Of a stretch of 64,000 nucleotides of DNA, positions 1 to 7,465 are shown piece after piece. Every line of letters begins with the position of its first letter. The stretch's first letter is position 1. A program made the position numbers and the translations under genes. This DNA is from Streptomyces avicenniae (lineage in GTDB: Bacteria > Actinomycetota > Actinomycetes > Streptomycetales > Streptomycetaceae), in NCBI RefSeq assembly GCF_000719135.1, contig NZ_JOEK01000007.1, forward strand, positions 208,332 to 272,331, in the 5' to 3' direction. Below the pieces are notes generated by a model. That model did no database searches, had not been told where the DNA came from, and was given only the letters and a program-made list of their open reading frames with translations.

Positions 1-388
1 CGGCGTCGGTCCAGGCGACGGCGGCGCCGTGGACGAGCAGCCGGGCGCCGTCCTGCCGCAGGAGGGGAAGCTCCTGCGCTATCCGGACGCCCGGCTGGCG
101 CGCGGCGGCGGCGAGGCGGCCGTGCACGTCGGCCTCGTCGCACGCGCGGACGGCCCAGCCGCCGAGTCCGGCGCGGCCGACGGCCTGGTCGCGCGACCAG
201 CCGAGGAGCCGTTCCGCCTGGCGGTTCCAGTGCGTGACGCGGCCCGTGATGTCGAGGGCGAACAGGGCGGAGTCGAGTCCGTCGAGCAGCGCGGGCAGGA
301 GGGGCGCGGCGCCGTGTGCGGCGGACGAGGCGTCGCCGGGCGGGCCGAAGCCCTGCTGGGCATGGGAAACGCCGGATGGAGTGGTCAC
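1..388 (-). CDS. PAS-domain sensor protein, 5' part only
   Basis: The gene runs off the left edge, so only about 129 N-terminal residues are visible. The GTG start at 388 has a G-rich stretch about nine bases upstream. Residues around 35-125 read as a PAS fold, with the hallmark stretch LDSALFALDITGRVTHWNRQ followed by AERLLGWSRDQAVG and a second strand region RIAQELPLLRQDGARLLVHG. In Streptomyces such N-termini usually precede a PP2C/SpoIIE phosphatase or a histidine kinase, but the output domain lies outside the window and cannot be called. Its codon pattern is normal. A bioinformatic start at an internal ATG is possible but would break the PAS lead helix. Confidence 0.75.
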   Translation of the reverse strand, partial: MTTPSGVSHAQQGFGPPGDASSAAHGAAPLLPALLDGLDSALFALDITGRVTHWNRQAERLLGWSRDQAVGRAGLGGWAVRACDEADVHGRLAAAARQPGVRIAQELPLLRQDGARLLVHGAAVAWTDA

Positions 389-525
389 CTGTATACCCCC
401 AGCACAGGAGAGTGGGCGCCGGTCGCGGGCGCGCGGGCCCATTCAACTCCATCGTGACGGCCGTCACACAGCGTTCGGCGCTTTCCGTTGTCCCCCCGTT
501 GTCCCCCTCGTCGCCCGGCGCGTGG

Positions 526-1000
526 TCAGGGCCGTGCGGCGGTCCTGCGGCGGTGGGAGGCGCGGGCCTTGACGCGGTTGCCGCAGATGTCCATGGAGCA
601 CCAGGTCCTGCGCCGGTTGCGGGAGTGGTCGTAGAACGCCCAGCGGCAGCTCGGTTCACGGCAGGTCTTGAGCCGGGCCCACGTCCCGTCCGCCACGGCG
701 TCGGCGACGACGGCGACGGCGAGCAGCGCGGCCAGCGCGGCGTCCACGGACGGCGCGCCCCGGGGCGTCAGGCGGGGCGGGCGTGCGGTGACGTCGAGGA
801 CGAGGGGGGAGGTCGCGGGCGAGCCGGGCGAGGCGGTTCCCTGTCTCGGGGGCGAGGCCGTCGGGGTGCGGGCTGGACACGGGTTCGGCGTTGTTGTCGG
901 CGATCAGCGCGCGCAGGCCCTCGCGCACCGCCTCGGCCCGGTCGCGTTCCGCGGCTCCGGCGGCGGTCCCGGCGGGGGGCAGGCCGCGCCGGTGGAGCCG
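526..1000 (-). pseudogene. CGNR zinc-finger (ABATE) regulator, 5'-truncated and frameshifted
   Basis: The C-terminal part is a clear CGNR zinc finger: two cysteines in TCREPSC, then a basic stretch and WCSMDICGNRVKARA, the presumed DNA-binding end. The preceding ABATE-type helix (AEAVREGLRALIADNNAEP) is in a different frame. The two frames join cleanly at the G6 run at 804-809 (C6 on the coding strand): removing one base gives a continuous LARDLPLVLDV. The first 60 or so residues expected of the family are absent; homology stops near position 990-1000, where the divergent VOC remnant begins. So this is a broken gene, unless the homopolymer is a sequencing error, which would still leave the missing 5' end. 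Confidence 0.75.
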
Positions 1001-1223
1001 CATCGACAGCCTCGACCTGCCCGGTGCGCTCGCGTTCTGGCGGGAGGTCACCGGGTACCGGGTCGCGACGTCGGGCGAGGACACCGCCTCGCTGGAGGAC
1101 CTCGCCGGGGAGGTCGTCCGCATTCGGGGGCCGGGGGCCACGGAGGTGCGGCGGTTCGAGGAGGAGGGCTGGGTCGTCCTGGCCGACACGGAGGGCAACA
1201 GTTTCTGCGTCGTCGGCGCGTGA
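1000..1223 (+). pseudogene. VOC/glyoxalase-like protein, C-terminal remnant
   Basis: From about 1002 the plus strand reads IDSLDLPGALAFWREVTGYR and ends with VVLADTEGNSFCVVGA, which is the second half of an actinobacterial VOC (vicinal oxygen chelate) domain protein. The N-terminal strand and first metal ligand that should precede it are missing and no start codon with a ribosome site lies near the homology start. The open frame further upstream to 891 is antisense to the CGNR remnant and does not look like VOC. It is therefore a remnant cut off at the same point as the divergent CGNR gene. Confidence 0.7.
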
Positions 1224-1277
1224 CGGGCGCCTCGGGGCGGGTCTCTGCCGCCGTGGGGAAGGCGGGACGTAATTCCC

Positions 1278-1307
1278 TTGCCCGTCCGGGAGGGGCGCGC
1301 CTACGGT
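1278..1307 (+). promoter_or_regulatory. Sigma-70-like promoter for the small ORF/structured RNA
   Basis: TTGCCC at 1278-1283 and TACGGT at 1302-1307 are separated by 18 bases, close to the HrdB consensus. Transcription would start near 1314, about 25 bases before the ATG of the 12-codon ORF. Confidence 0.6.
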
Positions 1308-1339
1308 GGGCGCACACGAGAAGGGAGGTGGTTCGTCAG

Positions 1340-1378
1340 ATGTATGACAACCGGACGCGTGAGGTGGCTGCGGCCTAA
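1340..1378 (+). CDS. 12-codon leader-type ORF
   Basis: ATG at 1340 is preceded by the strong ribosome site AAGGGAGG at 1321-1328 and encodes MYDNRTREVAAA before a TAA stop. It lies between a good promoter and a series of hairpins, the arrangement seen in attenuation leaders, where ribosome position on a short peptide decides which hairpins form. No same-strand gene follows before 2424, and pdxH lies on the opposite strand, so what it would control here is unknown. I do not recognise the peptide with certainty. Confidence 0.5.
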   Translation: MYDNRTREVAAA

Positions 1379-1385
1379 CGGCCGA

Positions 1386-1514
1386 CGCTCCACGAAACGT
1401 GGCGCCGGCACAGCCGGCCAGTTCCCAGCAGTCACCCGATCCGCGGGCCGCCGGTAAGTCCGGCCGGCTCCCCGGCGGCGCACCGCGCCTCCGGGGACCA
1501 CAGGCCCGCGGATC
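1386..1514 (+). ncRNA. Structured RNA with a three-way junction
   Basis: Several perfect helices can be read. Two small hairpins come first: CCACG/CGTGG at 1390-1402 and GCCGG/CCGGC at 1404-1418. Then a 12-bp perfect outer stem pairs 1438-1449 with 1503-1514 and encloses two inner hairpins, GCCGG/CCGGC at 1450-1464 (loop TAAGT) and TCCCCGG/CCGGGGA at 1469-1497. This forms a three-way junction downstream of a promoter and a 12-codon ORF. No U-tract follows, so it does not look like a simple terminator. It may be a leader separated from its gene or an independent small RNA that ends antisense to pdxH. Confidence 0.55.
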
Positions 1515-1553
1515 GTCTGCGTGTGCGGGCAGAAGCCCCCCGCTCCCCGGCGG

Positions 1554-2267
1554 CTACGGGCTCAGCCGCTCGACCGCCCAGCCCGCCCCGTCGTCCCGGC
1601 GCACGTAGCGCAGCCGGTCGTGCAGCCGGTTGTCCCGGCCCTGCCAGAACTCCACCGTCTCGGCCACCACCCGGTAGCCGCCCCACCGCGGCGGCGCGGG
1701 CACGTCCTCGCCCTCCGGGTAGCGGCGCGCCAGCTCGGCGTAGAGCCGGTCCAGATCGGCCCGCGAGGCCACGCGTGTGGACTGCTCGCTCGCCCAGGCG
1801 CCGAGCTGCGAACCGTGCGGCCTGGTGCGGAAGTAGGCGGCCGTCTCGTCCCGCCCCGTACGCCCGGCCCGCCCCGTGACGATCACCTGGCGGGCGATCG
1901 GATGCCAGGGGAACAGCAGGGACACGGCGGCGTTGGCCGCGATCTCGCGGCCCTTCCTGGAGTCGTAGTGCGTGAAGAAGACGAACCCGGCCGCGTCGAA
2001 GTGCTTGAGCAGGACGGTGCGCGCGCTGGGGCGGCCGTCCGCGTCCGCCGTCGAGAGGACCATCGCGTTCGGCTCGGCGAGGCCGCCGTCCGCCGCCTGC
2101 GCGAACCAGCGGCCGAACTGCTCGTGGGGATCGGCCGCGAGGTCCGTCTCGGCCAGGCCCGTGGCCCGGTACCTCGCCCGCATGACGGACGGGTCGGGCA
2201 CCGGCCCGTCGGGCGGGTCGTCGGGGGCTGACCGGTCGGGGGCGGGGAGCCCGGCATCGTGGGACAC
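1554..2267 (-). CDS. pdxH: Pyridoxamine 5'-phosphate oxidase
   Basis: The 237-residue protein matches PdxH, the FMN enzyme that oxidises pyridoxine or pyridoxamine 5'-phosphate to pyridoxal 5'-phosphate with oxygen. Family signatures in order are the N-terminal lead [15 protein letters not shown], the FMN-binding [20 protein letters not shown], the [10 protein letters not shown] stretch, the [10 protein letters not shown] strand and the C-terminal [16 protein letters not shown], which binds the phosphate of the substrate. A GTG at 2267 is used as start. The gene is divergent from the citrate synthase gene, with about 156 bases between them. Its product is the cofactor of SerC and of the MocR regulator found later in the window, though no direct link is implied. 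Confidence 0.93.
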   Translation of the reverse strand: MSHDAGLPAPDRSAPDDPPDGPVPDPSVMRARYRATGLAETDLAADPHEQFGRWFAQAADGGLAEPNAMVLSTADADGRPSARTVLLKHFDAAGFVFFTHYDSRKGREIAANAAVSLLFPWHPIARQVIVTGRAGRTGRDETAAYFRTRPHGSQLGAWASEQSTRVASRADLDRLYAELARRYPEGEDVPAPPRWGGYRVVAETVEFWQGRDNRLHDRLRYVRRDDGAGWAVERLSP

Positions 2268-2423
2268 GGCCCATATCTTGCAGTACCGGGCGGACCGCCG
2301 GGTACGCCGCGCGCCTTCCGTCCCGCGCCCTGCGCCCGCCGGACACCCGGAGTTAAGGTGACCGCCTGACTTACCCGCACCAAAGGCGCGTACCGCACGC
2401 GTCCCGTCACGAGGAGCAGTTTC

Positions 2424-3506
2424 ATGCCGGACGTCGTTCCCGGGCTCGAAGGAGTCGTCGCGTTCGAGACGGAGATCGCCGAGCCGGACCGTGAGGGCGG
2501 CGCGCTCCGCTACCGGGGCGTGGACATCGAGGACCTGGTCGGGCGGGTGCCGTTCGGCCGCGTCTGGGGGCTCCTGGTGGACGGCGCCTTCTCGCCGGGG
2601 CTGCCGCCCGCCGAGCCGTTCCCCATCCCGGTGCGCTCGGGGGACGTGCGGGTGGACGTCCAGGCGGCGCTGGCGATGCTGTCGCCGGTGTGGGGGCTGC
2701 GGCCCCTGCTGGACATCGACGCCGCTCAGGCACGCGACGACCTGGCGCGGGCGGCCGTGATGGCGCTGAGCTTCGTCGCGCAGTCGGCGCGCGGCGCCGA
2801 CCTGCCGGTCGTGCCGCAGCGGGAGATCGACGCGGCGGACGGCATCGCCGAGCGGTTCCTGCGCCGGTGGCGCGGCGAGCCCGACCCCCGGCACGTCGCG
2901 GCGCTCGACGCGTACTGGACGTCGGCGGCCGAGCACGGGATGAACGCGTCCACGTTCGCCGCCCGGGTGATCGCCTCGACGGGGGCCGACGTGGCGGCGG
3001 CGCTCTCCGGGGCCGTCGGCGCGATGTCGGGGCCGCTGCACGGCGGGGCGCCCGCGCGCGTCCTCGGGATGATCGAGGAGGTCGAGCGGACCGGCGACGC
3101 GGCGGCGTTCGTGCGCCGGGCGCTGGACGGCGGCGAGCGGCTGATGGGCTTCGGGCACCGCGTCTACCGTGCCGAGGACCCGCGGGCGCGGGTGCTGCGC
3201 CGCACGGCGCGTGAGCTGGGGGCGCCGCGCTTCGAGGTGGCCGAGGCGCTGGAGCGTGCGGCGCTGGCGGAGCTGGCCGCCCGCAGGCCGGACCGGGTGC
3301 TGGCGACGAACGTCGAGTTCTGGGCGGCGATCGTGCTCGACTTCGCCGAGGTACCGGCGAGCATGTTCTCGGCGATGTTCACCTGCGCCAGGACGGCGGG
3401 CTGGTCGGCGCACATCCTGGAGGAGAAACGCACCGGGCGGCTGATCAGGCCGTCGGCCCGCTACGTGGGCCCGGCGCCGCGCGGGGTGCGGGAGGTCGAG
3501 GGCTGA
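2424..3506 (+). CDS. Citrate synthase 2-type protein
   Basis: The 360-residue protein has the citrate synthase fold: it should condense oxaloacetate with acetyl-CoA, or act as a relative with another acyl-CoA. The first two catalytic histidines are present, H206 in GPLHGG and H245 in [14 protein letters not shown]. The third catalytic residue, Asp in PNVDFYSG of E. coli GltA, aligns with E298 in TNVEFWAA, a conservative but notable change. The closing [18 protein letters not shown] is typical of the family. ATG at 2424 follows GAGGAGC. The stop overlaps the start of the PhzF gene (TGATG), so the two are translationally coupled. Confidence 0.88.
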   Translation: MPDVVPGLEGVVAFETEIAEPDREGGALRYRGVDIEDLVGRVPFGRVWGLLVDGAFSPGLPPAEPFPIPVRSGDVRVDVQAALAMLSPVWGLRPLLDIDAAQARDDLARAAVMALSFVAQSARGADLPVVPQREIDAADGIAERFLRRWRGEPDPRHVAALDAYWTSAAEHGMNASTFAARVIASTGADVAAALSGAVGAMSGPLHGGAPARVLGMIEEVERTGDAAAFVRRALDGGERLMGFGHRVYRAEDPRARVLRRTARELGAPRFEVAEALERAALAELAARRPDRVLATNVEFWAAIVLDFAEVPASMFSAMFTCARTAGWSAHILEEKRTGRLIRPSARYVGPAPRGVREVEG

Positions 3507-4378
3507 TGCGGGAGTACACCTTCGTGCTCGCCGACGTGTTCACGGAACACGCCTTCGGCGGCAACCAGTTGGCCGTCCTGCCGGACGCGCGGGGGCTGTC
3601 CGACGACGAGATGCAGGCGCTGGCGCGGGAGTTCAACTTCTCGGAGAGCGCGTTCGTCCTGCCGCCGGACGACCCGGCGCACACGCGGCGCCTGCGGATC
3701 TTCACGCCCGGCTCCGAGCTGCCGTTCGCCGGGCACCCCACGGTCGGCACGGCCGCCGTGCTGGCGGCGCGGGGCGCGGTGCGGGACAGGCTGGTGCTGG
3801 AGGAGGGCGTCGGGCTCGTCACGGTCGAGGTGGCGGGCACGTTCAGCCGCCTCACGCTGGCCTCGCCCTACGAGACGCCCGACCACTACCCCTCGGTGAC
3901 GGCCGTGGCGGCGGCGCTCTCGGTGCCGCCGGAGGACGTCGTGGAGACGTGGTACGGCGGCGTCGGGCTGCCGTTCTGCTTCGTCAGGCTCGCGGACCGG
4001 GCGTCCGTGGACCGGACGGTGTTCGACCGGGCCGCGTGGCAGGCGGGCCCGGCCGACGGCTGGGCGGCCAGCATCTACGTCTTCGCCGGGCACCTCACGG
4101 ACGGCGGGCGGCTGTACGCCCGTTCGTTCCCCGACATGCTGGAGGGCGGCGAGGACCCGGCGACCGGGTCGGCAGCGGCGGGGCTGGCCGCGACGCTCGC
4201 GCAGCGGCACGGCTGCCGGGCCCAGGAGTACGGGCTGCGGATCGACCAGGGCGTGGCCATGGGGCGGCCGAGCGACCTGCACGCCTCGGCCCGTACGCGG
4301 GACGGCGCGCTGGCCTCGGTCTCGGTCGGCGGGCACACGGTGATCGTGGGCGAGGGCACGGTGCGGCTGCCGGACTGA
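3506..4378 (+). CDS. PhzF-family epimerase/isomerase
   Basis: The 290-residue protein belongs to the PhzF fold (two hot-dog-like halves related to diaminopimelate epimerase). The N-terminus [21 protein letters not shown] and the catalytic glutamate in [10 protein letters not shown] are diagnostic, as is the C-terminal [19 protein letters not shown] loop that binds the carboxylate of the substrate. Without a phenazine cluster nearby it is probably a housekeeping isomerase of unknown substrate. It is coupled to the citrate synthase-like gene by a one-base stop/start overlap, so the two proteins are probably made together. Confidence 0.88.
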   Translation: MREYTFVLADVFTEHAFGGNQLAVLPDARGLSDDEMQALAREFNFSESAFVLPPDDPAHTRRLRIFTPGSELPFAGHPTVGTAAVLAARGAVRDRLVLEEGVGLVTVEVAGTFSRLTLASPYETPDHYPSVTAVAAALSVPPEDVVETWYGGVGLPFCFVRLADRASVDRTVFDRAAWQAGPADGWAASIYVFAGHLTDGGRLYARSFPDMLEGGEDPATGSAAAGLAATLAQRHGCRAQEYGLRIDQGVAMGRPSDLHASARTRDGALASVSVGGHTVIVGEGTVRLPD

Positions 4379-4400
4379 CCGGCGCGGGGGCGCGGCGGCG

Positions 4401-4823
4401 TCAGCCGTCGCCCCCGGCCGACGGGTCGGACCTGGCGGCGCGCCGCTCGGCCAGCACGTCATCGACGTCGAACGGTGGCCGCCGCAGCGGCGGGCCCTCG
4501 GGCGGACGGCGCGCGGCGGCGCGCAGTTTCTCGTTGATGCCGTCGAGGAGGCGGCGGGCGGCGGCCTCGGTGGGCGCGGCGAGCGCCGCCGCGTGCGCGT
4601 CCTCCGCCTCCTTGCGCAGCGCGAGACTGGGCGGCAGGTGGGACAGGCCCTCGGCCGCCGCCTTCCGGCGCACCCACCACAGCTCGTCGTAGGGCTCGCG
4701 CGCATCGGGCAGCGGCTTGCCGCGGCCGGGGAGATTCGCGAAGTCGCCGCGCTGCTCGGCCTCACGGATCTGCTTGTCGATCCACGACTCGAAGGGAACG
4801 CCGGGCGGCTTGCGTTCGGTCAT
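4401..4823 (-). CDS. DUF1992 (DnaJ-homologue C28-like) protein
   Basis: This 140-residue cytoplasmic protein has the DUF1992 signature near its N-terminus, FESWIDKQIREAEQRGDFANLPGRGKPL, split here over residues 12-39, followed by a charged alpha-helical tail rich in Ala, Arg and Glu. The biochemical role of the family is not established; the same domain occurs in the DNAJC28 protein. ATG at 4823 begins right before the conserved region; upstream in-frame codons do not look coding. It converges on the PhzF gene with 22 bases between the stops. Confidence 0.85.
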   Translation of the reverse strand: MTERKPPGVPFESWIDKQIREAEQRGDFANLPGRGKPLPDAREPYDELWWVRRKAAAEGLSHLPPSLALRKEAEDAHAAALAAPTEAAARRLLDGINEKLRAAARRPPEGPPLRRPPFDVDDVLAERRAARSDPSAGGDG

Positions 4824-4952
4824 GCCCCCGACGGTACCGCCCGACGCGCGGCGCGTCAGGAGGCGGCGGTGTCCGCTCCGGCGTCTCCCGGTGAGCCCGT
4901 GCCGCGACGGGGCCACCGGGACTCCGTCCCCCGTGCCGGGAGCCCAGGACGG

Positions 4953-5855
4953 TCAGGCGCGGGCCTCCTGGCCGTAGCCCTCGGGCATCGGGACGGGGTG
5001 CTCGGCGGCGCGGGATATCTCCTCCCAGGCCTCCCATGTCTCCCTGCGGCGGCGCGTGGTGTCCATCGCGTGGTCGTACACGGCGCTGCCGAGCAGGAGA
5101 CGCAGCGGCGGGTCGTCGCTGTCCACGAGCTTCAGCACCGCCTCCGCCGCGAGGTGCGGAAGACTGTCCGTGCTCTCCCCCGCGTGCTCGGCCAGCCGCG
5201 CACGCAGCGGGTCGTAGGCCGGGAGCGGGTCGGCGGACGTCATGCTCAGATAGAGGTCGGTCCAGTACCCGCCGGGCTCGACGAGGGTCAGCCGGACACC
5301 GAACTCGGCGGCCTCCTGGGCGAGCGCCTCGCTCATGCCCTCCAGCGCGAACTTGCTCGCGCTGTACAGGCCGGTGCTGGGGTGGCCGCCCAGGGCGCCG
5401 ATGCTCGATATCTGGACGATGTGTCCCGACCCCTGAGCCCGCAGGACCGGCAGCACGGCCTGGGAGACCCACAGGGCCCCGAAGAAGTTGACGTCGAACT
5501 GGGCGCGGGCGGCCTCCTCGGTGAACTCCTCGACCATGCCGAGGGCCATGGTGCCCGCGTTGTTGACGACGATGTCGAGGCGTCCGAAGTGGGCTGCGGC
5601 CCGGCGGACCGTGGCGGTGACGGCTTGGCGGTCCGTCACGTCGAGGGGGAGGACGAGCAGCCGGTCGCCGTGTTCGGCGGCGAGGTCGTCCAGGGTTCCC
5701 GTGGTGCGGACGGCGGCGGCGACACGGTCGCCCCGGCCGAGGGCGGCGGCCGTGAAGGCGCGGCCGAGGCCGCGTCCGGCGCCGGTGACGAACCAGACAC
5801 GCGGGGCGGCGGCATCGGTGGTGGCGGCGGTGGCAACTGTGGCGGTGGTGGTCAT
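4953..5855 (-). CDS. SDR-family oxidoreductase
   Basis: The 300-residue protein is a classical short-chain dehydrogenase/reductase. It has the Rossmann motif TGAGRGLG near residue 24, NNAG in the middle, and a Ser-Tyr-Lys triad in QISSIG and YSASK. The substrate is unknown. A ribosome site (GGGAGA) precedes ATG 5855. The gene is divergent from a TetR regulator at 6008, and the intergenic region has two matching inverted repeats over both promoters, so it is very probably repressed by that regulator and induced by a small molecule. Confidence 0.9.
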   Translation of the reverse strand: MTTTATVATAATTDAAAPRVWFVTGAGRGLGRAFTAAALGRGDRVAAAVRTTGTLDDLAAEHGDRLLVLPLDVTDRQAVTATVRRAAAHFGRLDIVVNNAGTMALGMVEEFTEEAARAQFDVNFFGALWVSQAVLPVLRAQGSGHIVQISSIGALGGHPSTGLYSASKFALEGMSEALAQEAAEFGVRLTLVEPGGYWTDLYLSMTSADPLPAYDPLRARLAEHAGESTDSLPHLAAEAVLKLVDSDDPPLRLLLGSAVYDHAMDTTRRRRETWEAWEEISRAAEHPVPMPEGYGQEARA

Positions 5856-5910
5856 GCTGGTCTCCCGTCGTCATGGCGGCTGAGCGGCTGGGCGCCGCCC
5901 CTGGCGAGAC

Positions 5911-5925
5911 GAGACGGCCCGTCTC
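5911..5925. promoter_or_regulatory. TetR operator O1
   Basis: A perfect dyad, GAGACG-N3-CGTCTC, sits just downstream of the predicted SDR transcription start. It shares a 13-base arm, GCGAGACGAGACG, with O2 in opposite orientation. Confidence 0.75.
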
Positions 5926-5938
5926 GCTCACTGGAATG

Positions 5939-5968
5939 AATGTAGCAAGCGGGGCGGCGGACCGTCAA
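5939..5968 (-). promoter_or_regulatory. Promoter of the SDR gene
   Basis: On the minus strand TTGACG (5963-5968) and TACATT (5939-5944) are 18 bases apart, a near-consensus HrdB promoter. Its -35 box touches operator O2 and its start region lies over O1, so a bound repressor would block it. Confidence 0.7.
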
Positions 5969-5981
5969 GACGGTGCGTCTC
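5967..5981. promoter_or_regulatory. TetR operator O2
   Basis: The dyad AAGACG-N3-CGTCTC repeats the architecture of O1 (six, three, six) and extends to the same 13-base arm. It overlaps the -35 box of the SDR promoter and the probable -35 position of the tetR promoter, which fits repression of the SDR gene and autoregulation. Confidence 0.75.
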
Positions 5982-6007
5982 GTCTCGCGAATGGGTAGGC
6001 TGGGGTC

Positions 6008-6607
6008 ATGACGCAGCGCCCCAACACGGCACGCCGCAGCGAGACCGCCCGCCGCGCGATCCTCACCGCCGCCTTCGAACTGGTCGGCGAGGTCGGCTAC
6101 ACGAAGCTCAGCATCGAGGGCATCGCCGCACGGGCCGGTGTCGGCAAACAGACGATCTACCGCTGGTGGCCGTCGAAGGGCGCGGTGCTGTTCGACGCGT
6201 TCCTCATGCTGTCCGAGGACGCCGAGGCGCAGAGCGCCGAACTGCCCGACACCGGCGACCTGGAGGCGGACCTGAAGCAGGTCCTGCGCGCGACGGTCAC
6301 CGAGCTGAACGACCCGGCCTACGACGAGCCGATGCGCGCGCTCACCACCGAGATCGCGCACGACCCGGAGCTGTCCGCCGCCTACACCGAGCGGCTGGGC
6401 GAGCCCATGAAGGAGCTGAAGAAGCGGCGTCTGCGCAGCGCGCAGCGCGCCGGTCAGCTCACGGAGACCGCCGATCTCGACCTCGTGGTGGACATCATCT
6501 GGGGCCCGGTCACCAACCGCTGGCTCCAGCGCAGCGGGCCGCTCACCGTCGAGTACGCCGACGCCATAGTGGAGACCGCGCTCTCGGGGCTGCGTCCGCG
6601 CGGCTGA
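6008..6607 (+). CDS. TetR-family transcriptional regulator
   Basis: The 199-residue protein has an N-terminal TetR helix-turn-helix (residues about 10-56: ILTAAFELVGEVGYTKLSIEGIAARAGVGKQTIYRWWPSK, given here as the span) and a C-terminal ligand domain of the AcrR/TetR_C type. The -10-like box TAGGCT at 5996-6001 lies only six bases before the ATG, so the mRNA is probably leaderless. It is divergent from the SDR gene and is the likely reader of O1 and O2. Confidence 0.9.
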   Translation: MTQRPNTARRSETARRAILTAAFELVGEVGYTKLSIEGIAARAGVGKQTIYRWWPSKGAVLFDAFLMLSEDAEAQSAELPDTGDLEADLKQVLRATVTELNDPAYDEPMRALTTEIAHDPELSAAYTERLGEPMKELKKRRLRSAQRAGQLTETADLDLVVDIIWGPVTNRWLQRSGPLTVEYADAIVETALSGLRPRG

Positions 6608-6664
6608 TCGGCCGCGCGGGAAACCCGGTGGGGCCCGCGACCCGTGCCGCGTACGGTCGCCCGC

Positions 6665-7393
6665 ATGGCTGACGAGCTGTTCAACGATCCCCGGCTTGCC
6701 CCGCTCTACGACCCGGTCGAGTCCGACCGCCTCGATCTCGACGCCTATCTGCGCCTCGTGGACGAACTCGGCGCGCGGCGCGTGCTGGACATCGGCTGCG
6801 GCACGGGGGTCTTCGCGCTCCTGCTGGCCGGGCGCGGCGTGGAGGTGGTCGGCGTGGACCCGGCCGGGGCGTCGCTCGACGTGGCGCGTGCCAAGCCGGG
6901 CGCGGAGCGGGTCACCTGGCTGCACGGCGACGCCACCGCGCTGCCCCCGCTGCGCGCCGATCTGGCGACGATGACGGGCAACGTCGCCCAGGCGATCGTG
7001 GATCCCGGGGCGTGGCACGGGACGCTGGCCGGGGCCCACGCCGCGCTGCGGCCAGGGGGGCACCTGGTGTTCGAGACGCGGGACCCGGCGCGGCGCGCCT
7101 GGGAGGGCTGGAACCGCGGGGCGACGCACAAGGTCACGGACGTGCCGGGCGTCGGCGCCGTCGAGACCTGGGCCGAGCTGACCGAGGTGGCCTGGCCGCT
7201 GGTGACGTTCCGCTGGACGTACGTCTTCGCCGACGGCCGGAGGCTGACGTCCGACTCGACGCTGCGTTTCCGCGAGCGGGACGAGGTGGAGGCCGAGCTG
7301 GCCGCCCACGGGTTCGCCGTCCGTGAGGTGCGGGACGCGCCGGACCGCCCCGGAAAGGAGTTCGTGTTCGTGGCCAGGCGGCCCGAGGCGTGA
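6665..7393 (+). CDS. Class I SAM-dependent methyltransferase
   Basis: The 242-residue protein has the SAM-binding motif I VLDIGCGTGVFALLLA near residue 39, an acidic end of strand two (VVGVDPAG) and the later motif LRPGGHLVFETRDP. The substrate is not identifiable. TACGGT at 6652-6657 sits seven bases before the ATG, suggesting a leaderless transcript of its own rather than readthrough from tetR. The gene ends 72 bases from the convergent symporter gene with a perfect bidirectional terminator between them. Confidence 0.87.
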   Translation: MADELFNDPRLAPLYDPVESDRLDLDAYLRLVDELGARRVLDIGCGTGVFALLLAGRGVEVVGVDPAGASLDVARAKPGAERVTWLHGDATALPPLRADLATMTGNVAQAIVDPGAWHGTLAGAHAALRPGGHLVFETRDPARRAWEGWNRGATHKVTDVPGVGAVETWAELTEVAWPLVTFRWTYVFADGRRLTSDSTLRFRERDEVEAELAAHGFAVREVRDAPDRPGKEFVFVARRPEA

Positions 7394-7401
7394 GTGCGGG
7401 G

Positions 7402-7438
7402 CCCGTCCGCCCCCGCGTGGACGGCGGGGGCGGACGGG
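7402..7438. terminator. Bidirectional hairpin terminator
   Basis: A 15-bp perfect stem pairs 7402-7416 with 7424-7438 around a 7-base loop, in the gap between the convergent methyltransferase and symporter genes. Confidence 0.8.
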
Positions 7439-7465
7439 TGGACGTGGGGCGGCGGGCGGCGGCGC

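Noticed and set aside
316..1378. Long plus-strand open frames of more than 200 codons across 316-1378
   Set aside because: They are antisense to the PAS and CGNR genes and have Arg/Gly-rich content typical of shadow frames in high-GC DNA.
3506..4378. Phenazine biosynthesis role for the PhzF-family protein
   Set aside because: No other phz gene is in the window and the family is broad.
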